Position numbers and translations under genes: made by a program. A model generated the notes under the pieces. That model saw only the letters and a list, made by a program, of their open reading frames with translations. It was not told the origin of the DNA and searched no databases. A stretch of 43,352 nt of DNA from Nocardia vinacea NBRC 16497 (lineage in GTDB: Bacteria; Actinomycetota; Actinomycetes; Mycobacteriales; Mycobacteriaceae): NCBI RefSeq assembly GCF_000308835.1, contig NZ_BAGN01000039.1, forward strand, positions 1 to 43,352, written 5' to 3'. Each line of letters starts with the position of its first letter. Position 1 is the first letter of the stretch. Positions 7,901 to 42,035 of this stretch are shown one piece after another.

Positions 7901-10900
7901 GCGGGTGTGGATCACGGGGTGTCGCTGGCCAAGTTCGATCTGCAGCTCGAGATCGCGGAAAAGCGAGCGACGGGCCCGGAGGCGGTAGCGGAGCGCAATC
8001 ACGTAGGGCACCGGGAGCGCCGCGAATCGGACAGAGCTGCGCACGGCATGACTGCGACGTTCACCTACGCCACCGATCTCTTCGACGCCGCCACCGTGCA
8101 GGACTTCGCCGATCGCTTCCAGCGGGTGCTGTCTGCGGTAGCCGTCGATTCCGACGCAGTGCTCGGCGATATCGATCTACTGGCCCCCGGCGAGCGCGAT
8201 CTGGTACTGCACGAATGGAATTCGGCCGGGGCGATGGTGCCCGACGTGACGCTGCTCGATCTCATCCAGACGCAGGCGCGCCGCCGTCCGGATGCGATCG
8301 CGGTCCGATTCGGTGATACCGCACTGAGTTTCGGTGAACTGCAGCGGCGCGCGAACCAGGTGGCACGGGCGTTGATGGCGCGCGGTGCGGGGCCGGAAGC
8401 GCTGGTGGCCGTTGCCGTCGGGCGCTCCGAGCAGCTGCCCATCGCACTGCTCGGCGTGCTCACCGCCGGTGCCGGATATCTGCCGATCGACACCACCTAC
8501 CCGGCGCAGCGGCTCGAGTTCATGCTCACCGACGCGCAGCCGACCTGTGTGCTGACCACATTCGATCTGCTGGGCGAAATTCCGGCGACGGATATTCCGT
8601 TGGTGCTGCTGGATGAGACCGCGGGCTTCGGCGAATCGCCGATCACCGATATCGAGCGCACATCCAGGCTGCGTCCGGACAACCTGGCCTACGTCATCTA
8701 CACCTCGGGCTCCACGGGTGTCCCGAAGGGCGTCGGCGTCGCGCACCGCAATGTGGTGGAGCTGTTCGCCAACACCCAGTTGATGTTCGAATTCGACGAT
8801 ACCGATGTGTGGACGCTGTTCCACTCCTTCGCCTTCGACTTCTCGGTGTGGGAACTGTGGTGCGCGCTGGCCAATGGCGGCACCGTGGTCGTCGTCGACT
8901 ATCTGACCTCGCGTTCACCGGAACAGTTCCGCGACTTGCTGATTCGCGAACAGGTCACGGTGCTGAATCAGACGCCGTCGGCGTTCTATCAGCTTGCCGA
9001 GGCCGATCGCGCCTCACATGCCGGAGACCAGGGCAAATTCGCGCTGCGCTATGTCGTATTCGGCGGTGAGGCACTGGATCTGCGTCAGCTGCGGCGGTGG
9101 TACGAGCGGCACGCCTTCGATGCGCCGTGGCTGGTCAATATGTACGGCATCACCGAAACCACGGTGCACGTGTCGTTCCTGGCACTGGATGAGCAGCTCG
9201 CCGAGAATCCGGCCAGTGCGATCGGTCGTGCGCTGCCTGGCCTGGAGAGCTATGTGCTCGACGACCGGCTGCATCCGGCTCCGGTCGGGGTGGCGGGCGA
9301 AATCTATGTCAGCGGTGCGCAGTTGTCCCGCGGCTATCTGGGCCGGCCTGGGTTGGCCGCGACCCGTTTCGTGGCGAATCCGTTCGGGGTGGCCGGATCT
9401 CGCATGTACCGCAGTGGCGACCTCGGTCGCTGGGCCGGTTTCGCGGGCCATGCGAATCTCGAATACGCCGGGCGCAGTGACCAGCAGGTGCAGCTGCGTG
9501 GCTTCCGCATCGAACTCGGTGAGATCGAATCAGCGCTACTTGCCCAGCCTTCGGTCAGCCAGGCGGTTGTCCTGGTGCGCTCAGACGAGCACGCTGGTGA
9601 TCGCCTGGTCGGATACGTTGTGGCCGAGGCGGAATCGCAGGTGCAGGGTGCGGAGCTGCGCACCGCGGTCGCCGAATTCCTGACCGGCTATATGGTTCCG
9701 GACGCGATCGTCGTACTGGACGCACTGCCGCTGACCCCGAACGGCAAGTTGGACCGAAAGGCGCTGCCCGCACCGGAATTCGTCAGCAGCGCCACCTACC
9801 GCGCCCCGCATACCCCCATCGAGCAGGCCGTCGCCGGGGTGTTCGCCGGACTGCTCGGTATGCGCGATGTCGGCCTGGACGACGACTTCTTCGGCCTCGG
9901 CGGTAACTCGCTGCTGGCCACCAGGGCGGTCAGCCGAATCAACGAGGCGTTGGACGCGAATGTCTCGGTGCGCGAACTGTTCGAGGCATCGACCGTTTCG
10001 GCGCTGGCCGCGCGGATCGTGCCCGGTTCGTCGACCGGAACCCGTGCCCCACTGGTCGCGGCGGTGCGCTCGGAGCGGGTGCCGCTGTCGCTGGCACAGC
10101 AGCGCATGTGGGTGCTCAATCAATTCGATACCCGCTCGGCGGCCTACAACATCCCGCTCGGCATCGGCCTGACCGGTGCGCTCGATGTGCGGGCGCTGCG
10201 CGATGCCGTCGCCGATGTGCTCGAGCGGCACGAGGCGTTGCGCACCCGCTACCCGTCGGCGGGTCCGGGTGGGCTGCCGTACCAAGAGATCCTGCCGGTC
10301 GCCGAGGCATGGCCGGGTGGGCTCGCGGTCGAGTCGAGCACCGATCCGATCGTCCGGATCACCGAGCTGATGTCGACCGGATTCGATGTGACCCGAGAGG
10401 TACCGGTGCGCGGCGTGCTGATGCGCGGTGATACTCCGGACCGTCATCTGCTCGCCATGGTGGTGCACCACATTTCGGCCGACGGTGCCTCGATGGCCCC
10501 GCTGGCCCGTGACCTGATGCTCGCCTACGCCGCGCGCTGTGCGGGCGATGTGCCGACCTGGACGCCGCTCGAGGTGCAGTACGCCGACTTCGCGATCTGG
10601 CAGCGCGAGGTCATCGGCACCGATGACGATGCGGACTCCGTCGCCGCACAGCAATTGGCCTACTGGCGCGAGCAACTGGCGGGACTGTCCGGCGCGATCG
10701 AGCTGCCGCTGGACCGGCCGCGCCCCCCGGTGCCGTCCATGCGCGGTGCGTCGACGGCATTCACGCTCTCGCCCGAGGTGCACACCGGACTGATTCGCAT
10801 TGCCCGGGAACACAATTCGTCGCTGTTCATGGTCGTGCACGCCGTGCTCGCGGTGCTGCTTGCGCGGCTGTCGGGCAGTTCCGATATCACGATCGGCACC

Positions 10901-12328
10901 CCTATCGCGGGCCGCGGTGAGCGTGCGCTCGACGATCTGGTCGGCATGTTCGTCAATACCTTGGCGCTGCGCACCACGACCGAATCGGGGACCACCTTCG
11001 ACGCGCTGGTCGAACATGTCCGCGAGACCGACCTATCGGCCTTCGGCAATGCCGATATCCCGTTCGAGCGGGTGGTCGAGGTGGTGCTGCCGAACCGCGC
11101 GACCTCGCACAACCCGCTGTTCCAGGTGGTGCTGTCCTTCGACAATCTCGAGCAGCCGAAGCTGGAACTGCCGGGTCTGACGGTCGCGGCACTGGATACC
11201 GGTGCGGTCGCGGCGAAGTTCGATCTGCAGCTGACCGTCGAGCCACGGCACGGCGCGGACGGTGCGCCCGGCGAGCTGGTCGCGGTATTCAATTACGCCA
11301 CAGATCTTTTCGATGCGTCGACGGTGCAGGCATTCGGCCGCAGACTGACTCGGATCTGCACCGCGGTCGTCGCGGATCCGCAGGTCAGTGTGGGCGATAT
11401 CGATATCCTCGATGCCGCCGAACGCGATCGCACACTGGCCGCGCCGGAAACGGCGCTGGAGCCTGCCGCCGACGGCGTACCGGTCACCAGCGGTGCGGCC
11501 CTGACCCAGGCGCTGGCCGCCGCGGTGGAGGACGATCCGGACGGGCCCGCGGTAGTTTTCGGCGAGGACGCGGTGTCCTTCCAGGATCTCGACGCGCGGT
11601 CCTCGCGACTGGCTCGGGTGCTGATCGGCCGCGGCTGCGGTCCGCGCACCGGTGTCGCGATCCGGCTGGATCGCGGAGTGGACGCGGTGGTCGCCACCTG
11701 GGCCGTGCTCAAAGCCGGCGCCGCACTGACCCCGGTGACCGCCCTCGACGGACCGCTGCCCGTTGGACTGCAGGTCAAGGTCGGACTGACCACCGGTGCA
11801 TGGCCCGCCGATAGCAGCATCGACTGGCTGGCTCTGGACGATCCGGACGTGCTCGCCGAGATCGCCGCCGAATCGCCGCGACCGGTGACCTACGCCAACC
11901 GGACCCAGGCGCTGCGTGGTGAGGATCCGGCCTTCGTCGCCGCGGTTGCGTTGTCCTACAACGATATTTCCGTCGCGACCAAGCGGCTGCGGGCGCGCAC
12001 CGAGCTCACCTTCGAGTCCCGGCTGTTCCGGTACGGCCGCGCGGATTCGGCGGCGGCGCTGCTGGAAGTGGTCGCGGCAGGTGAGAACGGCGCGTCGGTG
12101 GTGGTGACCGCCGGTGACCTGGATAACGTAACGCTTTCGGCACTGTTGGCCGACGAATGGGTTACGCACCTGTTCATCGATCGGGCCGGACTCGGGCCGG
12201 TCGAGGTTATGGGGCTGGAAGATCTGCACGCGGTGGTGCTGGATGACAGCGCACCCGCGCCGGAATTCGGGGCCGTCCCGGTTGTGGTCGACCTCGGTGC
12301 GCTGTTGGGCGTCCCGGACCCGAGCTGA
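4913..12328 (+). CDS. NRPS1: A-T-C-A(Thr)-T-C with a C-terminal A remnant
   Basis: A peptide synthetase of 2471 residues. Approximate domains: A1 20-520 (YTSGSTGKPKG, GKLDR); T1 530-600 (GGNSLL); C1 627-1090 (HHIAGDG); A2 1107-1622 (YTSGSTGVPKG); T2 1630-1700 (GGNSLL); C2 1722-2172 (HHISADG); partial A 2190-2471. There is no starter C domain, so A1 loads the first residue. The pocket residues of A2 read D-F-W-N-V-G-M-V-H-K, essentially the classical threonine code; A1 reads D-F-M-L-V-G-A-V-M-K, which I do not assign. The final A-like domain keeps the N-terminal fold pattern (LDARSSRLARVLIGRG) but has lost the SGSTG phosphate loop and everything after about motif A5. C2 should therefore use an aminoacyl-T from another protein. 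The N-terminus is strongly basic. A repeat-derived insert lies in C1 at about residues 1017-1045. Confidence 0.95.
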   Translation: METARRSARGNRRRRSGSPLLAQLLTAAVESAATSVALRFNPTGNPSDQRELTYRELDAASSRVARELIDRGIGAGDYVAMGITRSVESIVALWAIAKTGAAYVPVDPNYPADRIEHIVTDSGAAHGLTTSAHRAKLGTSAYWIELDDPVVSERIAARPDHPVSYADRVRAVNENHPAYVIYTSGSTGKPKGVAVTHTGLAGLAAIGEHYLIDADSCVSHLSSPSFDFSMMETLFTFSVGATLVIAPPTVFGGLELADLLRREQVTHLLITPGALESLDTADLDDLQVVVAGGDRLPAELVARWADSGRSVFNAYGPSEATVMVTSTEALQSGEPVTIGSAIAGVGAFIFDARLRPVPAGVVGELYVSGAVLAQGYLGRPALTAERFVASPFGGEADGPGARLYRTGDLVRRTETGALEYLGRSDFQVKIRGLRIELGEIDSVLTAHPDVDFAATLGKTLPSGTTALVAYVLPRDGATLDTGQLAAHIGESLPDYMIPAAIMVLDEIPLTPVGKLDRAALPEPVFAARRFRAPATPVEEIIADVFAAVLHGGSTDARVGVDDDFFELGGNSLLATQAAARIGFALGIRVPVQLIFEASTVSVLAERVEQHAGSADGRALTAQTRPDRIPLSYAQQRMWFLNRFDTAGAVNNIPLAVRLAGRLDVDALRAAARDLTERHEVLRTIYPDIDGEGFQVVLPVTDARAVPEIPVTAAVTHELSDLISAEVRAGFDVTDAPPVRLRLFQLGESEYVLVCVVHHIAGDGFSLGPLARDLVAAYSDRMRGGRPEWPPLAVQYADYTIWQRATLGSEDDPESVFAQQIEFWRHELAALPDQLDLPADRPRPATSSHNGAIVAFDIDAEIHARLDRLAHEHNSTLFMVVHAALAILLARLSGTRDIAIGTPVAGRGEAALDDLIGMFVNTLVLRTEIDPGMTFDDLLRAVRKVDIEAFGHADVPFERLVELLDPVRSAARHPLFQVMLVFQNLARTELELPGLTVAGVDHGVSLAKFDLQLEIAEKRATGPEAVAERNHVGHRERRESDRAAHGMTATFTYATDLFDAATVQDFADRFQRVLSAVAVDSDAVLGDIDLLAPGERDLVLHEWNSAGAMVPDVTLLDLIQTQARRRPDAIAVRFGDTALSFGELQRRANQVARALMARGAGPEALVAVAVGRSEQLPIALLGVLTAGAGYLPIDTTYPAQRLEFMLTDAQPTCVLTTFDLLGEIPATDIPLVLLDETAGFGESPITDIERTSRLRPDNLAYVIYTSGSTGVPKGVGVAHRNVVELFANTQLMFEFDDTDVWTLFHSFAFDFSVWELWCALANGGTVVVVDYLTSRSPEQFRDLLIREQVTVLNQTPSAFYQLAEADRASHAGDQGKFALRYVVFGGEALDLRQLRRWYERHAFDAPWLVNMYGITETTVHVSFLALDEQLAENPASAIGRALPGLESYVLDDRLHPAPVGVAGEIYVSGAQLSRGYLGRPGLAATRFVANPFGVAGSRMYRSGDLGRWAGFAGHANLEYAGRSDQQVQLRGFRIELGEIESALLAQPSVSQAVVLVRSDEHAGDRLVGYVVAEAESQVQGAELRTAVAEFLTGYMVPDAIVVLDALPLTPNGKLDRKALPAPEFVSSATYRAPHTPIEQAVAGVFAGLLGMRDVGLDDDFFGLGGNSLLATRAVSRINEALDANVSVRELFEASTVSALAARIVPGSSTGTRAPLVAAVRSERVPLSLAQQRMWVLNQFDTRSAAYNIPLGIGLTGALDVRALRDAVADVLERHEALRTRYPSAGPGGLPYQEILPVAEAWPGGLAVESSTDPIVRITELMSTGFDVTREVPVRGVLMRGDTPDRHLLAMVVHHISADGASMAPLARDLMLAYAARCAGDVPTWTPLEVQYADFAIWQREVIGTDDDADSVAAQQLAYWREQLAGLSGAIELPLDRPRPPVPSMRGASTAFTLSPEVHTGLIRIAREHNSSLFMVVHAVLAVLLARLSGSSDITIGTPIAGRGERALDDLVGMFVNTLALRTTTESGTTFDALVEHVRETDLSAFGNADIPFERVVEVVLPNRATSHNPLFQVVLSFDNLEQPKLELPGLTVAALDTGAVAAKFDLQLTVEPRHGADGAPGELVAVFNYATDLFDASTVQAFGRRLTRICTAVVADPQVSVGDIDILDAAERDRTLAAPETALEPAADGVPVTSGAALTQALAAAVEDDPDGPAVVFGEDAVSFQDLDARSSRLARVLIGRGCGPRTGVAIRLDRGVDAVVATWAVLKAGAALTPVTALDGPLPVGLQVKVGLTTGAWPADSSIDWLALDDPDVLAEIAAESPRPVTYANRTQALRGEDPAFVAAVALSYNDISVATKRLRARTELTFESRLFRYGRADSAAALLEVVAAGENGASVVVTAGDLDNVTLSALLADEWVTHLFIDRAGLGPVEVMGLEDLHAVVLDDSAPAPEFGAVPVVVDLGALLGVPDPS
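7962..8046. repeat. In-frame repeat element in NRPS1 C1
   Basis: A stretch beginning GCGACGGGCCCGGAGG that aligns over about 70 bases, most of them identical, with 14793-14860 inside NRPS2. It encodes a polar insert (ATGPEAVAERNHVGHRERRE) between the AKFDLQLEIAE strand and the TFTYATDLFD motif of the condensation domain, where other C domains of the cluster have a short loop. The frame is preserved. Confidence 0.7.
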
Positions 12329-12401
12329 TCTTCCACCCGGAAGTTCAGCGGCTTGTGCTCGCATGAGCCGTTACCGGTGGCAACCGGTCCGGGTAGTGAC
12401 G

Positions 12402-12493
12402 ATGAGCGAGGGGAGGAAAGTTCCTATGCCGGGATACCGGTCGGTGGGACAGGATCGGGCGCGGCCGCGCGATATCGGAGGGGGGTCGTTCGT

Positions 12494-12497
<4 letters not shown>
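12402..12497 (+). CDS. Possible short leader ORF coupled to NRPS2
   Basis: A frame of 31 codons from ATG 12402, or 23 codons from ATG 12426. The inner ATG sits eight bases behind a strong GGGGAGGAAA (12410-12419). It ends in TGA at 12495-12497, overlapping the NRPS2 GTG (GTGA at 12494-12497). The peptide (MPGYRSVGQD...) resembles nothing I know. It may be a translated leader that delivers ribosomes to NRPS2 by termination-reinitiation. NRPS2 also has its own GGAGGGGGG at 12476-12484, so coupling is not strictly needed. Confidence 0.4.
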
Positions 12498-28330
<15,833 letters not shown>

Positions 28331-28473
28331 CGATCGGCCGGGGAACGCAGGTGGATCGTCGGCGGGAACAAGCTGCCAATGCGGTTACGATCGGCGTCTG
28401 ACCATGCGATGCTTCTGAGCAAGCGCTGGGAGGGGAGCACTTTTTAGGGATTACAGGGTAGGTGAGCTCCTTC

Positions 28474-28520
28474 ATGTTTCGGGTGGTTGCACAACGTCGG
28501 CATGAGGACGCGGTGACCAG

Positions 28521-28524
<4 letters not shown>
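28474..28524 (+). CDS. Possible short leader ORF coupled to NRPS3
   Basis: A frame of 16 codons (MFRVVAQRRHEDAVTR) from ATG 28474, preceded by AGGTGAG (28460-28466) at seven bases. Its TGA overlaps the NRPS3 start in the same GTGA arrangement as before NRPS2. The peptide is unrelated in sequence to the one before NRPS2. NRPS3 itself has only GAGGA at 28504-28508, so reinitiation after this frame is plausible. It could also be chance. Confidence 0.4.
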
Positions 28525-39245
<10,721 letters not shown>

Positions 39246-39400
39246 TCACATTCCGGCCGCTGAGGCATGATGGAGCAACATTGCGGTAACGATGTCCACT
39301 ATCGTCACGACTAAATAGGCCGTATGGTCGGCCGCGGTGCATGCCCGCGGTCAGGGGAAGCCCTCCCGTAATCACGATACGAAGTGAAGGTGTGAAATTG

Positions 39401-40465
39401 ATGCGTAGTCTGATCCGGCGTCGCGGCACACGTGCGGCGGCGGTGATCGCGGCAACCGCGGTATTCGCGGGAGTCATGTCCGGCTTCGGCGCATCTACCG
39501 CGACGGCTGATCCGATCATGGATTCCAAGACGCTGCTGGCGAACCCGGTCGCGCCGGACGGCTCGAAGATCACCAAGGCCGAGTACAAGGACGACCGCAG
39601 CATCCGCCTGTACGTCTACTCCGCGGCCATGGACCGGACCTTCCCGGTCGACGTGCAGCGCCCCGCCGACGCCTCGGCGCCGCGTCCGGTGCTCTACCTG
39701 CTCAACGGTGCGGGCGGCGGTGAGGACAGCGCGTCCTGGGTGGCCAAGACCGATGCGCTGAAGTTCCTCGGCGACAAGAACGTCAATGTGGTCCAGCCCA
39801 TCGGCGGCAAGTGGAGCTACTACACCGACTGGATCAAGGACGATCCGGTACTCGGCCGCAACAAGTGGAAGACCTTCTTCACCGAGGAGCTGCCGCCGCT
39901 GATCGACGGCGCGCTCGGCACCAACGGCACCAATGCCATCGCGGGCCTGTCCACCTCGGGTACCACTGTGCTCGCGCTGCCGATCGCCAAGCCGGGCCTG
40001 TACAAGGCCGCCGCGGCCTACAGCGGTTGCGCCCAGACCAGTGATCCGGTCGGCTCGGAGTTCGTCAAGCTGACCGTCGAGACCTGGGGCGGCGGCAATG
40101 TCGACAACATGTGGGGCCCGGTCGGTGGGCCGGAGTGGGTTGCGAACGATCCCTACGTCAATGCCGAGGGTCTGCGCGGTACCGATCTCTACATCTCGAC
40201 CGGCAACGGTCTGCCCGGCCCGTACGACACCCTGGACGGTCAGTACGCCCTTCCCGGCCCCGGCGGTCTGGCCAACCAGATCCTGATCGGCGGCGTCATC
40301 GAGGCGGGCACCAACTACTGCACCAACAATATGAAGGCGAAGCTGGATTCGCTCGGCATCCCCGCCACCTTCAACTTCCGTCCCAACGGCACCCACTCCT
40401 GGGGCTACTGGAACGACGAGCTGCACGCCTCCTGGCCTACCCTCGCCAAGGGCCTCGGCCTCTGA
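39401..40465 (+). CDS. Secreted antigen-85-family mycolyltransferase/esterase
   Basis: An exported alpha/beta-hydrolase of 354 residues. Residues 1-36 form a signal peptide (MRSLIRRRGTRAAAVIAATA, then a hydrophobic core and ASTATA cleavage before DP). The mature part follows the antigen 85 layout: LYLLNGAGGG, the nucleophile in GLSTSG (Ser about 184), and NGTHSWGYWNDEL with the catalytic His at about 332. Family members transfer mycolic acids to trehalose or arabinogalactan, or act as related esterases. The start at ATG 39401 is chosen for GAAGG ten bases upstream; GTG 39392 is in frame but too close to it. It lies 155 bases after NRPS3 on the same strand and is followed by a terminator. A link to the peptide is possible but unproven; such genes are multi-copy in this order. 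Confidence 0.9.
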   Translation: MRSLIRRRGTRAAAVIAATAVFAGVMSGFGASTATADPIMDSKTLLANPVAPDGSKITKAEYKDDRSIRLYVYSAAMDRTFPVDVQRPADASAPRPVLYLLNGAGGGEDSASWVAKTDALKFLGDKNVNVVQPIGGKWSYYTDWIKDDPVLGRNKWKTFFTEELPPLIDGALGTNGTNAIAGLSTSGTTVLALPIAKPGLYKAAAAYSGCAQTSDPVGSEFVKLTVETWGGGNVDNMWGPVGGPEWVANDPYVNAEGLRGTDLYISTGNGLPGPYDTLDGQYALPGPGGLANQILIGGVIEAGTNYCTNNMKAKLDSLGIPATFNFRPNGTHSWGYWNDELHASWPTLAKGLGL

Positions 40466-40485
40466 GCTGATCCCCGCGATCTGGA

Positions 40486-40538
40486 ACCGACCGCTCTGAT
40501 TGTGACCTTGCGCACAGTCGGACGGTCGGTATTTTTTT
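40486..40538 (+). terminator. Intrinsic terminator after the antigen-85-like gene
   Basis: ACCGACCG (40486-40493) pairs perfectly with CGGTCGGT (40523-40530). An inner pairing of GATTGTG with CACAGTC extends the hairpin, and ATTTTTTT follows (40531-40538). It ends the transcript 21 bases after the stop codon and separates the antigen-85-like gene from the metal transporter. Confidence 0.85.
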
Positions 40539-40686
40539 GGTCGTGCGTTGGGCGACGCCTGGTTTCTGCAGTACATGGGTAACTCGTCGGGGACGGGCTG
40601 AGCCAAACGAGGTCCAACCGGCAGCCGCCGATGTGACAGTTGTGGCACCTGAGTCTGGCCTGAAGGTTCGGGGAGGCGGGGGAGTC

Positions 40687-40723
40687 TAAACAAAAAGTTC
40701 GGGAAGCCGTAAAATTCTGTTCT
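40687..40723 (+). promoter_or_regulatory. Candidate leaderless promoter of the Nramp transporter gene
   Basis: TAAACA (40687-40692), a 17-base spacer and TAAAAT (40710-40715) make a plausible -35/-10 pair. The ATG at 40724 lies eight bases after the -10 box, where transcription would start, and no Shine-Dalgarno is visible. This fits a leaderless mRNA. A direct repeat of GTTCGGG(G/A)A(G) at about 40669 and 40697 could be a regulator site; I do not recognise a known MntR or IdeR box. Confidence 0.5.
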
Positions 40724-41974
40724 ATGAGTACAACCCTGGTCGAGTCGGCGCGGAACGCGACCACTCGGGCGAGATCCGTCAGCGTCTTGCTCGGTCCGGC
40801 CTTCGTAGCGGCCATCGCCTATGTCGATCCAGGCAATGTGGCGTCGAATATCAGCGCGGGCGCCCAGTTCGGCTACCTACTCGTGTGGGTCATCGTGATG
40901 GCCAATGTGATGGCCGGGCTGGTGCAGTTCCTGTCGGCGAAGCTGGGGTTGGTCACCGGTATGTCGCTACCGGAGGCGGTGCGGTCCAAGTCGAGTCGTC
41001 CGGTGCGCCTTGCCTATTGGGTGCAGGCGGAGACCGTCGCGATGGCCACCGACCTGGCCGAGGTGGTCGGCGGTGCGATCGCGCTGAAGCTGCTGTTCGA
41101 TCTGCCGCTGCTGGTCGGTGGCGTGATCACCGGTGTGGTTTCGATGGCGCTGCTGCTGGTGCAGAACCAGCGCGGGCAGAAGCCGTTCGAGCGGGTCATC
41201 ACCGGTCTGCTCGCCATCATCGCCATCGGCTTCCTGGCCAGCGTGGTGATTTCGCCGCCGTCGGTCTCCGGCACCGTCGGTGGTCTGCTGCCGCGGTTCC
41301 AGGGCACCGAAAGTGTGCTGCTCGCGGCGGCCATGATCGGCGCGACCGTCATGCCGCATGCGGTGTACCTGCATTCCGGGCTTGCCCGGGATCGCCACGG
41401 CCAGCCCGAGATCGGGCCGTTGCGGACCCGGCTGCTGCGGGTCACCAGATACGACGTCGGACTCGCCATGGTGCTCGCGGGCACGGTCAATATGGCCATG
41501 CTGCTGATGGCCGCGAATACCCTGCGCGGCCGCGAGAATGTCGACACCCTCGAGGGTGCGCATGCCGCCGTCGGCGATGCGCTCGGCCCTGTCGCCGCGC
41601 TGCTGCTCGCGATCGGCCTGCTGGCCTCCGGTCTGGCATCGACGTCGGTCGGCGCGTATGCCGGGGCGATGATCATGGAGGGGCTGCTGAACCGCAAGAT
41701 TCCGCTCTTGGTTCGGCGGCTGGTGACCCTGATACCGGCCATCCTGATCCTGGCGGTCGGCATCGATCCCACTCGCGCACTGATCATTTCGCAGGTAGTG
41801 CTGTCCTTCGGCATCCCCTTCGCCCTGATTCCCCTGGTCCGCTTCACCAGCGACCGCATACTGATGGGCGCCGACGTCAACCACCGCGTAACCACCAGCC
41901 TGGCCTGGCTCGTCGCCATCATCATCAGCCTGCTGAACGTGGCCCTGATCTACCTGACCGTCACCGGCGACTAG
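40724..41974 (+). CDS. mntH: Nramp-family divalent metal transporter
   Basis: A membrane protein of 416 residues with about eleven hydrophobic segments. The Nramp signature DPGN (Asp35-Asn38) is in the first helix and MPHAVYLHS is in the sixth; both are the metal-binding motifs of Mn2+/Fe2+ importers. Family members import Mn2+ using the proton gradient across the cytoplasmic membrane. The length is usual for bacterial MntH. It has its own promoter and lies after a terminator, so it is probably not part of the NRPS transcription unit. The next gene is convergent, 61 bases away. Confidence 0.93.
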   Translation: MSTTLVESARNATTRARSVSVLLGPAFVAAIAYVDPGNVASNISAGAQFGYLLVWVIVMANVMAGLVQFLSAKLGLVTGMSLPEAVRSKSSRPVRLAYWVQAETVAMATDLAEVVGGAIALKLLFDLPLLVGGVITGVVSMALLLVQNQRGQKPFERVITGLLAIIAIGFLASVVISPPSVSGTVGGLLPRFQGTESVLLAAAMIGATVMPHAVYLHSGLARDRHGQPEIGPLRTRLLRVTRYDVGLAMVLAGTVNMAMLLMAANTLRGRENVDTLEGAHAAVGDALGPVAALLLAIGLLASGLASTSVGAYAGAMIMEGLLNRKIPLLVRRLVTLIPAILILAVGIDPTRALIISQVVLSFGIPFALIPLVRFTSDRILMGADVNHRVTTSLAWLVAIIISLLNVALIYLTVTGD

Positions 41975-41998
41975 GCGAACAGCGTGCGCTGCGCATAG

Positions 41999-42027
41999 CC
42001 CGTGTCGAAATACTCGATACGAGCGGG
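41999..42027. terminator. Possible bidirectional hairpin between convergent genes
   Basis: An imperfect inverted repeat (CCCGTGTCGA, a short loop, TCGATACGAGCGGG) between the stops at 41974 and 42036. There is no T tract, so it is only a weak terminator candidate. Confidence 0.3.
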
Positions 42028-42035
42028 CGGGCGGA

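Noticed and set aside
12353..12493. Upstream extension of NRPS2 by 47 codons
   Set aside because: The extra sequence shows no conservation with NRPS3, and GTG 12494 has a much better ribosome-binding site.
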